Below, in pieces: positions 33,398-41,997 of a DNA stretch of 64,000 nt (the first letter of the stretch is position 1; each line of letters opens with the position of its first letter). The stretch comes from Fimenecus sp045595185 (GTDB taxonomy: Bacteria > Bacillota > Clostridia > Oscillospirales > Acutalibacteraceae), in NCBI GenBank assembly GCA_045595185.1, contig JAZNZX010000044.1:1-64000 (forward strand), read 5' to 3'. Made by a program: the position numbers and the translations under genes. The notes under the pieces were generated by a model, which ran no database searches, had not been told where the DNA came from, and was given only the letters and a program-made list of their open reading frames with translations.

Positions 33398-34840
33398 ATG
33401 AATAGTAATGTACCACAAAAGGGTAGACCTTTTGAAGAAATTTTAAAAGAACTTGAGAATTTCGGCAAGGATGACCCTAAATATAAAGAAGCAAAAACAT
33501 GGAGCCTTGTTTATTATCTCAACGAAGAATATACACAGTTTTTAAACGACGCATATTCAAAATATTTCTCTGCAAATGGACTTAATCCTACTGCTTTCAA
33601 GAGCCTTAAAAGACTTGAAAAGGAAGTTCTCCGTTTTACTGCTGACCTTTTCCATGTGGACTATGAGGCTTGTGGTGTAATGACCTCCTGCGGTACGGAA
33701 AGTTGTATGCTTGCAGTTAAAACTTATCGTGATTTAGGTCGTTCAAAGGGTATTAAAAAGCCTGAAATGATTATTCCCGAAACTGCTCACGTTGCTTGGG
33801 ATAAGGGTGCTGAATATTTCGGTGTTAAAATCCGTCGTGCACCACTTGACGAGAACTGGCAGGTTGATGTTAAGGCAGTAGAAAAAATGATTAACAAAAA
33901 TACTGTTATGATTTTAGGCTCTGCTCCTGAATATCCTCACGGTATTATTGACCCAATTGAAAAACTCGGTAAACTTGCAGTTGCTCATAAGGTGCCACTT
34001 CATGTTGACAGTTGTGTTGGTGGTTATATCTTACCATTTATGGAAATGGCAGGAATAGATGTTCCTGTGTGGGACTTCAGAGTAGAAGGTGTTACTTCAA
34101 TTTCAGCCGATATTCATAAATATGGTTTTGCTGCAAAAGGTGCATCTTGTATCCTTTATCGTAACATTGACTATTTCAGACATCAGGTTTTTGCAAATCA
34201 GGATTGGCCGGGTGGAGTTTTTGCTTCTCCAGCATTCCTTGGTACTCGTCCCGGTGGTGCTTATGCTGCAGCTTGGGCTGCAATTCAGGCAAACGGTATA
34301 GAGGGCTATGTTTCACTTGCAAAGAAAACTATTGAAGTTTCAAATCTTTTAAAAGAAGAAATTTGCAAAATCGGTTGTTTTGAAATTATCGGTAAACCAA
34401 TCGTCAGCCTTCTTGCTTTCCGTTCAACTGACAAGGATGTAAATATCTTTGCAGTTGGTGATGTTATGGAAGAAAAGGGTTGGCACATTGACCGACTTCA
34501 GATGCCTGACGCACTTCACGCAATGGTTACTGCACCTCACGAAAAGGTTATCGAAGCATTTATCAGTGACCTTAAGGATGCAGTACAGACTGTCCGTGAG
34601 CATCCTGAACTTGCTGAAGAAGGACAGGCTGCAACCTACGGTATGATTTCTCATATTCCGCTTCGTGGAATGGTAAGAAAACAGGTTATCGACATTTTCG
34701 CAAATTCATATAAGCTTAACGCAACTGAAATTGATTTGTCCGACAGTAGTGCAGTAGCCCCTGGTAGTGGCGAAGCAGAAGGCGAGAAAAAGAGCCTTAT
34801 GGACAAAATCATTAACTGGTATGTTAAGAAAAAATCATAA
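33398..34840 (+). CDS. PLP-dependent lyase/decarboxylase, sphingosine-1-phosphate-lyase-like
   Basis: A 480-residue group II PLP enzyme. MTSCGTESCMLAVKTYRD (~95-112) is the phosphate-binding region, LHVDSCVGGYILPF holds the PLP-contacting Asp204, and SISADIHKYGFAAKG holds the Schiff-base Lys241. The run VWDFRVEGVTSISADIHKYG is especially close to eukaryotic and bacterial sphingosine-1-phosphate lyases, which cleave S1P to a fatty aldehyde and phosphoethanolamine. An amino-acid decarboxylase is the alternative. No N-terminal membrane anchor. RBS AAGGAGGT. Last gene of the GtrA-GH3-DUF819 operon; terminator follows. Confidence 0.75.
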   Translation: MNSNVPQKGRPFEEILKELENFGKDDPKYKEAKTWSLVYYLNEEYTQFLNDAYSKYFSANGLNPTAFKSLKRLEKEVLRFTADLFHVDYEACGVMTSCGTESCMLAVKTYRDLGRSKGIKKPEMIIPETAHVAWDKGAEYFGVKIRRAPLDENWQVDVKAVEKMINKNTVMILGSAPEYPHGIIDPIEKLGKLAVAHKVPLHVDSCVGGYILPFMEMAGIDVPVWDFRVEGVTSISADIHKYGFAAKGASCILYRNIDYFRHQVFANQDWPGGVFASPAFLGTRPGGAYAAAWAAIQANGIEGYVSLAKKTIEVSNLLKEEICKIGCFEIIGKPIVSLLAFRSTDKDVNIFAVGDVMEEKGWHIDRLQMPDALHAMVTAPHEKVIEAFISDLKDAVQTVREHPELAEEGQAATYGMISHIPLRGMVRKQVIDIFANSYKLNATEIDLSDSSAVAPGSGEAEGEKKSLMDKIINWYVKKKS

Positions 34841-34845
34841 AAATT

Positions 34846-34868
34846 AAGCACCCATATGGGTGCTTTTT
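34846..34868 (+). terminator. Terminator of the GtrA/GH3/DUF819/lyase operon
   Basis: AAGCACCC / GGGTGCTT with ATAT loop and TTTTT tail. Confidence 0.92.
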
Positions 34869-34918
34869 TAATGTGAAAGTCTTCTTAGTGAAGAGTGAAG
34901 AGGTAAGCGGTAATAAGT

Positions 34919-34952
34919 AAAAATCCTGAACGCTGTCGCATTCAGGATTTTT
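34919..34952 (-). terminator. Terminator of tRNA-Arg
   Basis: AAAAATCCTGAA ... TTCAGGATTTTT hairpin beside the tRNA CCA end; symmetrical enough to act on both strands. Confidence 0.85.
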
Positions 34953-35029
34953 TGGTGCGCTCGACTGGAATCGAACCAGCGGCCTTCAGAGTCGGAGTCT
35001 GACGCTCTATCCAACTGAGCTACGAACGC
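34953..35029 (-). tRNA. tRNA-Arg (anticodon CCG)
   Basis: A 77-nt cloverleaf with encoded CCA. Acceptor GCGTTCG pairs with CGAGCGC; the anticodon stem TCAGA/TCTGA encloses CTCCGAC, giving anticodon CCG for arginine CGG codons; T arm CTGGTTCGATTCCAG. Single-gene unit followed by a terminator. Confidence 0.95.
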
Positions 35030-35102
35030 AAATAAAATGCAAAACGCAAAGTGCAAAGCGCAAAACTGTTTGCACCCTGCACTTTTGAAATTGAGTTACT
35101 TT

Positions 35103-36197
35103 TTAAACATTAAAACGGAAAAGAACGATGTCTCCGTCTTTCATAACATACTCTTTACCTTCAGAACGGACTAAGCCTTTTTCCTTTGCGGCCTGCATTG
35201 TGCCGTTTGCCATAAGGTCGTCAAAGTGAATAACCTCTGCACGAATGAAGCCTCGTTCAAAGTCAGTATGGATTTTACCTGCTGCCTGTGGTGCTTTTGT
35301 ACCTTTTTTTATTGTCCAGGCACGAACCTCAGGTTGACCTGCTGTGAGATATGAAATAAGTCCTAAAAGGTTGTATGAACGCTGGATAAGAAGGTCAAGA
35401 CCACCTTGTTCAATGCCCAAATCAGCAAGGAACATTTCCTTTTCTTCCTTGTCAAGCTCTGCAATCTGTGCTTCGAGTTCAGCACAAATAGGAAGTGTTT
35501 CAGCACCCTCAGCCTCTGCAAGCTTGCATACAGCATTATATCTTGCGTTGTCGCGAATGTCGTTTGCGAAATCGTCTTCACTCATATTACAAGCGTAGAT
35601 AATCGGCTTTGATGAAAGAAGTGCAACATCATTGAGAAATTCCTTTTCTTCATCATCAGCTTCAACTGCTCGAGCATTGACACCGTTTTCCAATTCAGCG
35701 CGAAGTCTTTTAAGAAAATCAAGCTCTTTTTGAAGTGACTTATCTCCCTTTAAGTCCTTTTCAACCTTTGTGATTCGTCTGTCGAGAATTTCCACATCAG
35801 AAAGAATCAATTCAAGGTTAATTGTTTCAATGTCGCGTTGTGGGTCAATACTGCCTTCAACATGGATAATATCGTCATTGTCAAAGCAACGGACAACGTG
35901 AATAATCGCATCAACCTCGCGAATATGAGAAAGGAACTTGTTGCCAAGACCTTCACCCTTTGATGCGCCTTTCACAAGACCGGCAATATCAACGAATTCG
36001 ATAGTAGCAGGTGTAATTTTTGCAGGGTTATACATTTCTGCAAGCTTGTCGATTCTGTAATCAGGTACAGCAACAACGCCAACATTTGGCTCGATTGTGC
36101 AGAAAGCGTAGTTCGCAGATTGTGCACCTGCATTTGTAATCGCATTAAAAAGTGTACTTTTGCCGACATTTGGCAAACCAACAATACCAAGTTTCAT
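35103..36197 (-). CDS. ychF: Redox-regulated ATPase YchF (OLA1 family)
   Basis: A 364-residue Obg-family P-loop protein that binds ATP and associates with ribosomes. The P-loop is GLPNVGKSTLF (~6-16), followed by NYAFCTIEPNVGVV, DIAGLVKGASKGEGLGNKFL and the non-canonical NKxD-position motif YACNMSEDD (~200). A C-terminal TGS domain ends with the typical MKDGDIVLFRFNV. The ATG at 36197 (MKLGIVG) is chosen over 36206, since AAGGATG overlaps the latter. Monocistronic. Confidence 0.96.
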   Translation of the reverse strand: MKLGIVGLPNVGKSTLFNAITNAGAQSANYAFCTIEPNVGVVAVPDYRIDKLAEMYNPAKITPATIEFVDIAGLVKGASKGEGLGNKFLSHIREVDAIIHVVRCFDNDDIIHVEGSIDPQRDIETINLELILSDVEILDRRITKVEKDLKGDKSLQKELDFLKRLRAELENGVNARAVEADDEEKEFLNDVALLSSKPIIYACNMSEDDFANDIRDNARYNAVCKLAEAEGAETLPICAELEAQIAELDKEEKEMFLADLGIEQGGLDLLIQRSYNLLGLISYLTAGQPEVRAWTIKKGTKAPQAAGKIHTDFERGFIRAEVIHFDDLMANGTMQAAKEKGLVRSEGKEYVMKDGDIVLFRFNV

Positions 36198-36292
36198 TTT
36201 AATCATCCTTATATTTTAGTTTAACTTATTCCAACATAAAATTATACACTATTGCAGAAAAATTTTCAATATGATAAAATGAAAATGATAGG

Positions 36293-36405
36293 TCATTCTG
36301 AGGAACATCGTGACGAAGAATCTCTGTCCTGTTTTAATAGACACTTCACTGCGTTCAGGGTGACAGATAGTCAAAGAGATTTTCGCTTTGCTCAGAATGA
36401 CACAA
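36293..36405. repeat. Type-A repeat core without MITE ends
   Basis: GTCATTCTGAGGAACATCGT ... CTCAGAATGAC with internal AAGAATCTCTGTCC and CACTGCGTTCAGGGTGACAG. The AATTATAATTT/CGGGATGA ends are absent, so the core also exists on its own. Confidence 0.75.
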
Positions 36406-36427
36406 AAGTAGTTTTGTTGGTGTAATT

Positions 36428-37108
36428 ATGAACGAATTTTCCCGTACTGAAAGATTGATTGGTAAAGACAATCTTATGAAACTTAAAAATAAAAGTGTGA
36501 TTATTTTCGGTCTTGGTGGTGTCGGCTCTTATACTGCTGAGGCTTTGGCTCGTTGTGGAATCGGCAAAATGACCGTTGTTGATAAGGACACAGTTGACAT
36601 TACAAATATCAACCGTCAGCTGTATGCACTTCATTCAACTGTGGATAAAAACAAGGCCGATGTTGCAAAAGAGCGTATTCTTGATATTAACCCCCAATGC
36701 GAAGTTACATCAATCGTTAAAATGTATTTGCCTGAAAATGCAGAAGAATTTAACCTTCCACAATACGATTATATTATAGATGCCATTGACAATGTGACTG
36801 CAAAGCTTGATTTGGCAATAAAATCGCAGGAACTGGGTATTCCTATTATATCTTCTATGGGTACAGGCAACAAGCTTGACCCTACTGCCTTTAAAATTAC
36901 TGATATTTACAAAACTGACACTTGTCCTCTTTGCAGAGTTATGCGAAAGGAGCTGAAGAATCGTGGTGTTAAAAAATTAAAGGTGCTTTATTCAACTGAA
37001 ATCCCACACAATGACGGTGAAAGAACGCCTGCAAGTATCAGCTTTGTGCCAAGCGTTGCAGGACTGATTATTGCAGGCACGGTAATAACAGATTTGATGA
37101 ATGAGTGA
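36428..37108 (+). CDS. tcdA: tRNA threonylcarbamoyladenosine dehydratase (TcdA)
   Basis: A 226-residue E1-like ThiF/HesA protein that cyclises the t6A37 modification of ANN-decoding tRNAs. The nucleotide-binding loop is FGLGGVGSYTAEALARCGIG (~29-48), followed by DKDTVDITNINRQLYA, the DYIIDAIDNVTAK segment and a CPLC cysteine pair in DTCPLCRVMRKEL. Length and order fit TcdA/CsdL rather than ThiF or MoeB. Start with GGTG before ATG. It stands alone between ychF and an ABC ATPase gene. Confidence 0.9.
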   Translation: MNEFSRTERLIGKDNLMKLKNKSVIIFGLGGVGSYTAEALARCGIGKMTVVDKDTVDITNINRQLYALHSTVDKNKADVAKERILDINPQCEVTSIVKMYLPENAEEFNLPQYDYIIDAIDNVTAKLDLAIKSQELGIPIISSMGTGNKLDPTAFKITDIYKTDTCPLCRVMRKELKNRGVKKLKVLYSTEIPHNDGERTPASISFVPSVAGLIIAGTVITDLMNE

Positions 37109-37158
37109 TGATAAATTATAATTTGCTATTCAACTTTCCACTTTTTACAATTTGTTCA

Positions 37159-37186
37159 TTGACTAAAATTTCCAAAAGAGTATAAT
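37159..37186 (+). promoter_or_regulatory. Promoter of the MacB-type ATPase gene
   Basis: TTGACT (37159-37164), 16-bp spacer, TATAAT (37181-37186). Confidence 0.7.
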
Positions 37187-37222
37187 AATATAATATGTAT
37201 AACAGTTTTACGGTGGTGTATT

Positions 37223-37906
37223 ATGAGTCTTATTGAAATTCGTGATATGTACAAAATATATAATCCCGGTGAAAACGAAGTTCGTGCCCTTGACGGTATC
37301 AACTTAACTGTTGAGCACGGTGAATTTCTTGCTATTGTGGGTCAATCGGGTTCGGGTAAATCAACTCTTATGAATATGCTGGGTCTTCTTGATGTGCCTA
37401 CAAGCGGTAAATATCTCCTTAACGGTCAGGATGTTGACGGTCTTACTGATGACGAGCTTTCTGAAATTCGTAACAAGGAAATCGGCTTTATTTTCCAAGG
37501 CTTTAACCTGATTACAAGCCTTACTGCAGTTGAAAATGTTGAATTGCCTTTAGTTTATCGTGGTATGAAAAAGGAAGAACGAAATCAGCTTGCAATTGAT
37601 GCCCTTAACCGTGTGGGACTTTCACACAGACTTGACCATTTGCCAAAGCAGATGTCAGGCGGTCAGCAACAAAGAGTTGCTATTGCTCGTGCAGTTGCTG
37701 CAAGACCTCCTATTATTTTGGCTGACGAGCCCACAGGTAACCTTGACTCACATTCAGGTGTTGAGGTTATGAAAATTCTTCACGAATTACACGAAGAAGG
37801 TCGAACAATCATTCTTATTACTCATGATAATGATATTGCAAACGAGGCACAGCGAGTAATCCGTATTCAGGACGGTCAGATTGTGTCAGACATCATCAAC
37901 AGATAG
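37223..37906 (+). CDS. ABC transporter ATP-binding protein, MacB/LolD type
   Basis: A 227-residue ATPase with Walker A GQSGSGKSTLMNMLG (~39-53), Q-loop FIFQGFNLI, signature MSGGQQQRVAIARAV (~141-155), Walker B ILADEPTGNLDS and the switch His in LITHDND. The TGNLDS and GQQQRVAIARA sequences are typical of the MacB/FtsE/LolD subgroup. No permease gene adjoins it: it has its own promoter and terminator. The adaptor and FtsX-type permease at 59435-62294 lack an ATPase, so they are its possible partners (inference). Confidence 0.93.
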   Translation: MSLIEIRDMYKIYNPGENEVRALDGINLTVEHGEFLAIVGQSGSGKSTLMNMLGLLDVPTSGKYLLNGQDVDGLTDDELSEIRNKEIGFIFQGFNLITSLTAVENVELPLVYRGMKKEERNQLAIDALNRVGLSHRLDHLPKQMSGGQQQRVAIARAVAARPPIILADEPTGNLDSHSGVEVMKILHELHEEGRTIILITHDNDIANEAQRVIRIQDGQIVSDIINR

Positions 37907-37968
37907 TGCAATTTCTGTTTAATACACAATATGTTGGGTAATTTATTTACAAATTATTAACAAATTAA

Positions 37969-38010
37969 AGAGAAAATGTTACCAAAAAGGGTAGCATTTT
38001 CTTTTTTTAT
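37969..38010 (+). terminator. Terminator of the ABC ATPase gene
   Basis: AGAAAATGTTACC / GGTAGCATTTTCT with an AAAAAGG-type loop and TTTTTT tail. Confidence 0.9.
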
Positions 38011-38064
38011 ATGATAGAATTATATGAATATTTTTATTTTCATAAAATATTGGAGGAAAAGAAA

Positions 38065-41000
38065 ATGAAAACAACTTTTAAGAAGCTCCTTTGTGTGATT
38101 CTTGCAGTTGCGATTTTTGCAGTCGGTATTCCGTTTACTGCAATTGCATCGACAAAAGAAACCGTGAATTTCGGTATTCTCAGTGATACTCACTATTTCG
38201 CAGAATCAGCAATGGGCGAAACAGCAGAAGACAAACAGGAATTTGTTGATATGATGCTTCTCAACAATTCAACATCAGGTCTTGCACCTAATCTTCTTGA
38301 CGCAGCACTTGCAAACCTTGCACTTAAGGCAAAGAACGGTGAAATTGACTTCCTTCTTATGCCAGGTGACCTTACAAGAAATGCTGAATATGCTGCTCAC
38401 GTGGAACAGGCAGAAAAGCTTGCAAAATTTGAAGCAGAAACAGGTATTCCTGTATATGTGATTAACGGTAACCATGATATTAACAACAAGCGTTCAATGT
38501 ATTATGACGGTGAAGAGCTTGTAACATCAAAGAATAACCCTGACCAGCGTGATGCAATCGACACTTCACCTGAAGAATTTGAAGAAATCTATAAGGATTT
38601 CGGTTTTTCACCTGAAGGTGACGGATATTATGTTCGTTACAGAGATGTTGCTGTAAACGAATGTGGTTCACTTTCTTATGTAACAGATATTAATGACACT
38701 TATCGTCTTATTTCTCTTGATGTTATGATGTATTCAGCTGATACAACAGATTCAGGTGAAAATGAGCAGGAAACAGGCGGTCAGTTCTCAGACGAGCTTC
38801 TTGAATGGGCAATAGCTGAAACAGAAAAGGCTGTTAAAGACGGTAAAACAGTTATCGGTATGATTCACAATAACCTTATTCCTCACTTTGAAACACATAT
38901 TGACGTTCTTGACCAGTTCGTTCTTTTCGGTTGGGAAAAGGCTGCTGACGCATTGGCAGAAGCAGGTATGCACTATATTGTAACAGGTCATACTCATATG
39001 CAGGATGTTGCGACACATGTGACTGACAGTGGTGAAGAAATTCACGAAATCGTTACATCATCAATCCTCAGTTATCCGAATATGTTCAGAACTGTAACAA
39101 TGGATACATATGCAACAGGCAGAATTGAATGTGAATACCATACACACGATGTTGATGAAGTTGTTCCTGTTTATATCAACGGTGTTGCACAGGAAAAGCC
39201 TTTCAGAAATCAGACTTGGGCACTTAACTTCGGTGGCGACGATATTAAGAATTTCGTTGAAAATCTTCTTCAGTACCAGCTTCGTTACGGCTTTGGTAAG
39301 GATGTTAAGGACGCAGGTGGTCTTTACAAGTACCTTACAAATATGCTTGATTTTAACGAGCTTATGACAGGTCTTGTTGGTAACGAAATTTTAGGTGGCG
39401 TTTCTGCAGTTGCAGTTAAGGGACTTCTTCGTTCGCTCTGTAACCAGCTTGAAGATGCTTATCTTACAGATTACGATGCAACAGTTGAAAAGGTTTCAGG
39501 TATTCTTGACACATTCCTTGATGTTGAAATTTCCGATTATCCTTCAACAGCATTTAAAGATACACTCGGCTTCGGTAGTGAAGGTGACAAGGGTACAGTA
39601 AGCGACCTTGCTTCAACAGTTCTTGCTAACCATACAGCTAATAACGAAGACCCTGAGAACGACAAGTTCCTTATGAGTGCTCTCGAAAGATTTGACAACG
39701 GTGAAAATGCTGAGCTTATCGTTGACGCACTCTTTGAAATGGTAATTGAAGAACTTCTTGTTGACAATATTCTTAAGGAAATCAAGATTGACCCAATTTC
39801 ACTTGGTATAAGCTATATCGGTAGTGATTATGTTGACTCAACAGTTGATTATATCAACAACCTTATCGGTACAGACGGTCTTCTCTCGTTAAGTCTTACT
39901 GATGTTGTTTCTATCATCCTTGCACTTGGCGTTTTTGATGGCGACACAGTTACAGAAGTTGTTTATTCTTTCCTTGATGAATATCTTACAGAAAGTCAGT
40001 ATGACATTATCGACCAGGAATTCTACAGAATTATGAAGGACTTCACTCATGATGAAAACCCTGGTTATATGGCTGACTACGAAGGCAAATTCGTTTATGA
40101 CGGTCCTGTTGAAGTTCCACTTTCACAGAAGAACTTAAGACTTCCATCACACATTTCAGTTCAGCTTGGTGAAGATGCTTCTGAAGAAGTAAGCATCAGC
40201 TACTATACAAAATACAGCATTACAGACAGCGACATTCAGATTGTTCCTTATTCAAAGAACCCTGATTTCAGTAAAGGCACAACAGTTAATGCTGACATCG
40301 AAACAAACTGTGATGCTGAAACACTTCGCGAATGGCCTGCAATTGACTTAGGATTTATCGGAATTATCTACCATAAGGAATATGTAAATCGCCATATTGT
40401 GACAATTTCAGGACTCGAGCCTGATACAAAATACTGCTACCGTATCGGTGATGCAGACAGAGGCTGGTGGAGTGACACAGGTGTGATTAACACAGCTGAC
40501 AACTCCGATTCATTCAGTTTCTTCCATATGACTGACCCACAGTCAACAACTGAAAAGCAGTATAATCAGGTGTTTGGCCCTGCAGTTCAGTTTGCTACAA
40601 GCAATCACGACGGTGACTTTATTCTTAACACAGGTGACTTTGTTGACGACGGCAGAAGCTTTATTCAGTGGCAGAGAATGTTCAATTCAGCAACAAGCAC
40701 TCTTATGAGTATCCCAATGATGGGTGTTGCAGGTAATCACGAAGAAAAGGGCGACTATGCACTTGATTATTACTTCACATTCCCTAATGCTCCTGAACAG
40801 GATAAAATAACAGGTGTTTACTATTCATTCGATTACAACAATGCTCATTTCGTTGTTCTTAACACAAACAATCTTGGTGAAGACGAAGGTCTTTCAGCAG
40901 AACAGATTGAATGGCTTAAGGCTGATATGAACGCATCTGATGCTGATTGGAAGTTTGTAGCCCTTCATAAAGCACCATATTCAAACGGTTCACACTATGA

Positions 41001-41697
41001 TGATGACGATGTAATCGTAATTCGTGAACAGCTTCAGACTCTTATGCCTGAACTCGGTATTGATATTGTATTCCAGGGTCACGACCATGTGTTTATGCGT
41101 ACTGATGTTATGAACAATAACGAAGTTGTAGAAACTGAAACAGAAAATATCACATACAATGGTCTTGATTACACAGCAAAGGTAAATCCTGACGGTACAA
41201 TCTATTCAATCAACGGTACAATCGGTGTTAAGCACTATAAGGCAAAGCCTGTTGAAGAAACAAACAAGCTCTTCCCAATCGGTGAAACAGTTGCTTACTT
41301 TGAAATCCCAACATACTCATACATTCAGATTGATGGTGACACACTCTATTTCGATTCATACGCTATTGATGGTGATGAAGAAACAAGAGTTGACCAGTTC
41401 GCAATCAAGAAGGACCTTGCTGGTGACGAGGTTGTTACTCCTGACGAGCCAACAACAGACGAACCAACAGATACACCTGTAACACCTGACGAACCATCAA
41501 CAGATAAGCCTGTGGTTGATGAGCCATCAACTGACAAGCCTGAAGATGATAAGGTTGTTACTGATAACCCTGAAATTCCTAACACATCAACAGATGGTAA
41601 GGATAATACACCTGTTTATATCGTAGTATTTATGCTCGTTTCAGCAGGACTTGTTGCACTTACTCTTACAAAGAAAAAGAGAAGAACAAAAGCTTAA
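38065..41697 (+). CDS. Surface-anchored tandem metallophosphoesterase (1,210 residues)
   Basis: A very large exported protein. A signal peptide (MKTTFKKLLCVILAVAIFAV) is followed by a first calcineurin-like domain with SDTHYF, MPGDLTRN, NGNHDINN and TGHTHMQD. A helical stretch (~400-680) leads to a purple-acid-phosphatase-like Fn3 region (SISYYTKY; SGLEPDTKYCYRIGDADRGW), then a second phosphoesterase with TGDFVDDG, AGNHEEKG, ALHKAP and QGHDHVFMR. A Pro/Thr/Asp-rich linker (DEPTTDEPTDTP repeats) ends in IPNTS, a hydrophobic helix (VYIVVFMLVSAGLVALTL) and a KKKRRTKA tail, as in sortase-anchored proteins. Likely acts on extracellular phosphate esters. ATG at 38065 follows GGAGG. Confidence 0.9.
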   Translation: MKTTFKKLLCVILAVAIFAVGIPFTAIASTKETVNFGILSDTHYFAESAMGETAEDKQEFVDMMLLNNSTSGLAPNLLDAALANLALKAKNGEIDFLLMPGDLTRNAEYAAHVEQAEKLAKFEAETGIPVYVINGNHDINNKRSMYYDGEELVTSKNNPDQRDAIDTSPEEFEEIYKDFGFSPEGDGYYVRYRDVAVNECGSLSYVTDINDTYRLISLDVMMYSADTTDSGENEQETGGQFSDELLEWAIAETEKAVKDGKTVIGMIHNNLIPHFETHIDVLDQFVLFGWEKAADALAEAGMHYIVTGHTHMQDVATHVTDSGEEIHEIVTSSILSYPNMFRTVTMDTYATGRIECEYHTHDVDEVVPVYINGVAQEKPFRNQTWALNFGGDDIKNFVENLLQYQLRYGFGKDVKDAGGLYKYLTNMLDFNELMTGLVGNEILGGVSAVAVKGLLRSLCNQLEDAYLTDYDATVEKVSGILDTFLDVEISDYPSTAFKDTLGFGSEGDKGTVSDLASTVLANHTANNEDPENDKFLMSALERFDNGENAELIVDALFEMVIEELLVDNILKEIKIDPISLGISYIGSDYVDSTVDYINNLIGTDGLLSLSLTDVVSIILALGVFDGDTVTEVVYSFLDEYLTESQYDIIDQEFYRIMKDFTHDENPGYMADYEGKFVYDGPVEVPLSQKNLRLPSHISVQLGEDASEEVSISYYTKYSITDSDIQIVPYSKNPDFSKGTTVNADIETNCDAETLREWPAIDLGFIGIIYHKEYVNRHIVTISGLEPDTKYCYRIGDADRGWWSDTGVINTADNSDSFSFFHMTDPQSTTEKQYNQVFGPAVQFATSNHDGDFILNTGDFVDDGRSFIQWQRMFNSATSTLMSIPMMGVAGNHEEKGDYALDYYFTFPNAPEQDKITGVYYSFDYNNAHFVVLNTNNLGEDEGLSAEQIEWLKADMNASDADWKFVALHKAPYSNGSHYDDDDVIVIREQLQTLMPELGIDIVFQGHDHVFMRTDVMNNNEVVETETENITYNGLDYTAKVNPDGTIYSINGTIGVKHYKAKPVEETNKLFPIGETVAYFEIPTYSYIQIDGDTLYFDSYAIDGDEETRVDQFAIKKDLAGDEVVTPDEPTTDEPTDTPVTPDEPSTDKPVVDEPSTDKPEDDKVVTDNPEIPNTSTDGKDNTPVYIVVFMLVSAGLVALTLTKKKRRTKA

Positions 41698-41702
41698 TTA
41701 AA

Positions 41703-41726
41703 AAACTCCCTTCGGGGAGCTTTTTT
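41703..41726 (+). terminator. Terminator of the phosphoesterase gene
   Basis: CTCCC / GGGAG stem with TTCG tetraloop, A-run before and TTTTTT after. Confidence 0.9.
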
Positions 41727-41769
41727 AATGTAAAGTTGAAAGTGTAAAGTGGACAGTGATTTGTTGATA

Positions 41770-41925
41770 AATTATAATTTGTCGGGATGATTAAGGTTTA
41801 GTGTCATTCTGAGGAACGAAGTGACGAAGAATCTCTGTTGGTTGATATGTCACTATTTGAAAGATTCTTCGCTACGCTCAGAATGACCTATCCAATTAAT
41901 TGTTTTGTTCGACAAACTCCCATTT
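41770..41925. repeat. MITE-like element, copy h (core type A, inverted)
   Basis: Left AATTATAATTT-GT-CGGGATGA; the right end is diverged (GACAAACTCCCATTT). The core runs in the opposite direction to copy a: TTAAGGTTTAGTGTCATTCT near the left and CTACGCTCAGAATGAC near the right. It is preceded by the AGTGTAAAGT... tandem repeat also found at 23172. Confidence 0.8.
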
Positions 41926-41951
41926 ATAATTATATAAATAACACAGTCTTA

Positions 41952-41980
41952 TTGACTTTATTGCTTTAATGTAGTAAAAT
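41952..41980 (+). promoter_or_regulatory. Promoter of azlCD
   Basis: TTGACT (41952-41957), 17-bp spacer, TAAAAT (41975-41980). Confidence 0.75.
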
Positions 41981-41997
41981 CATTAACGGTGATTTTT

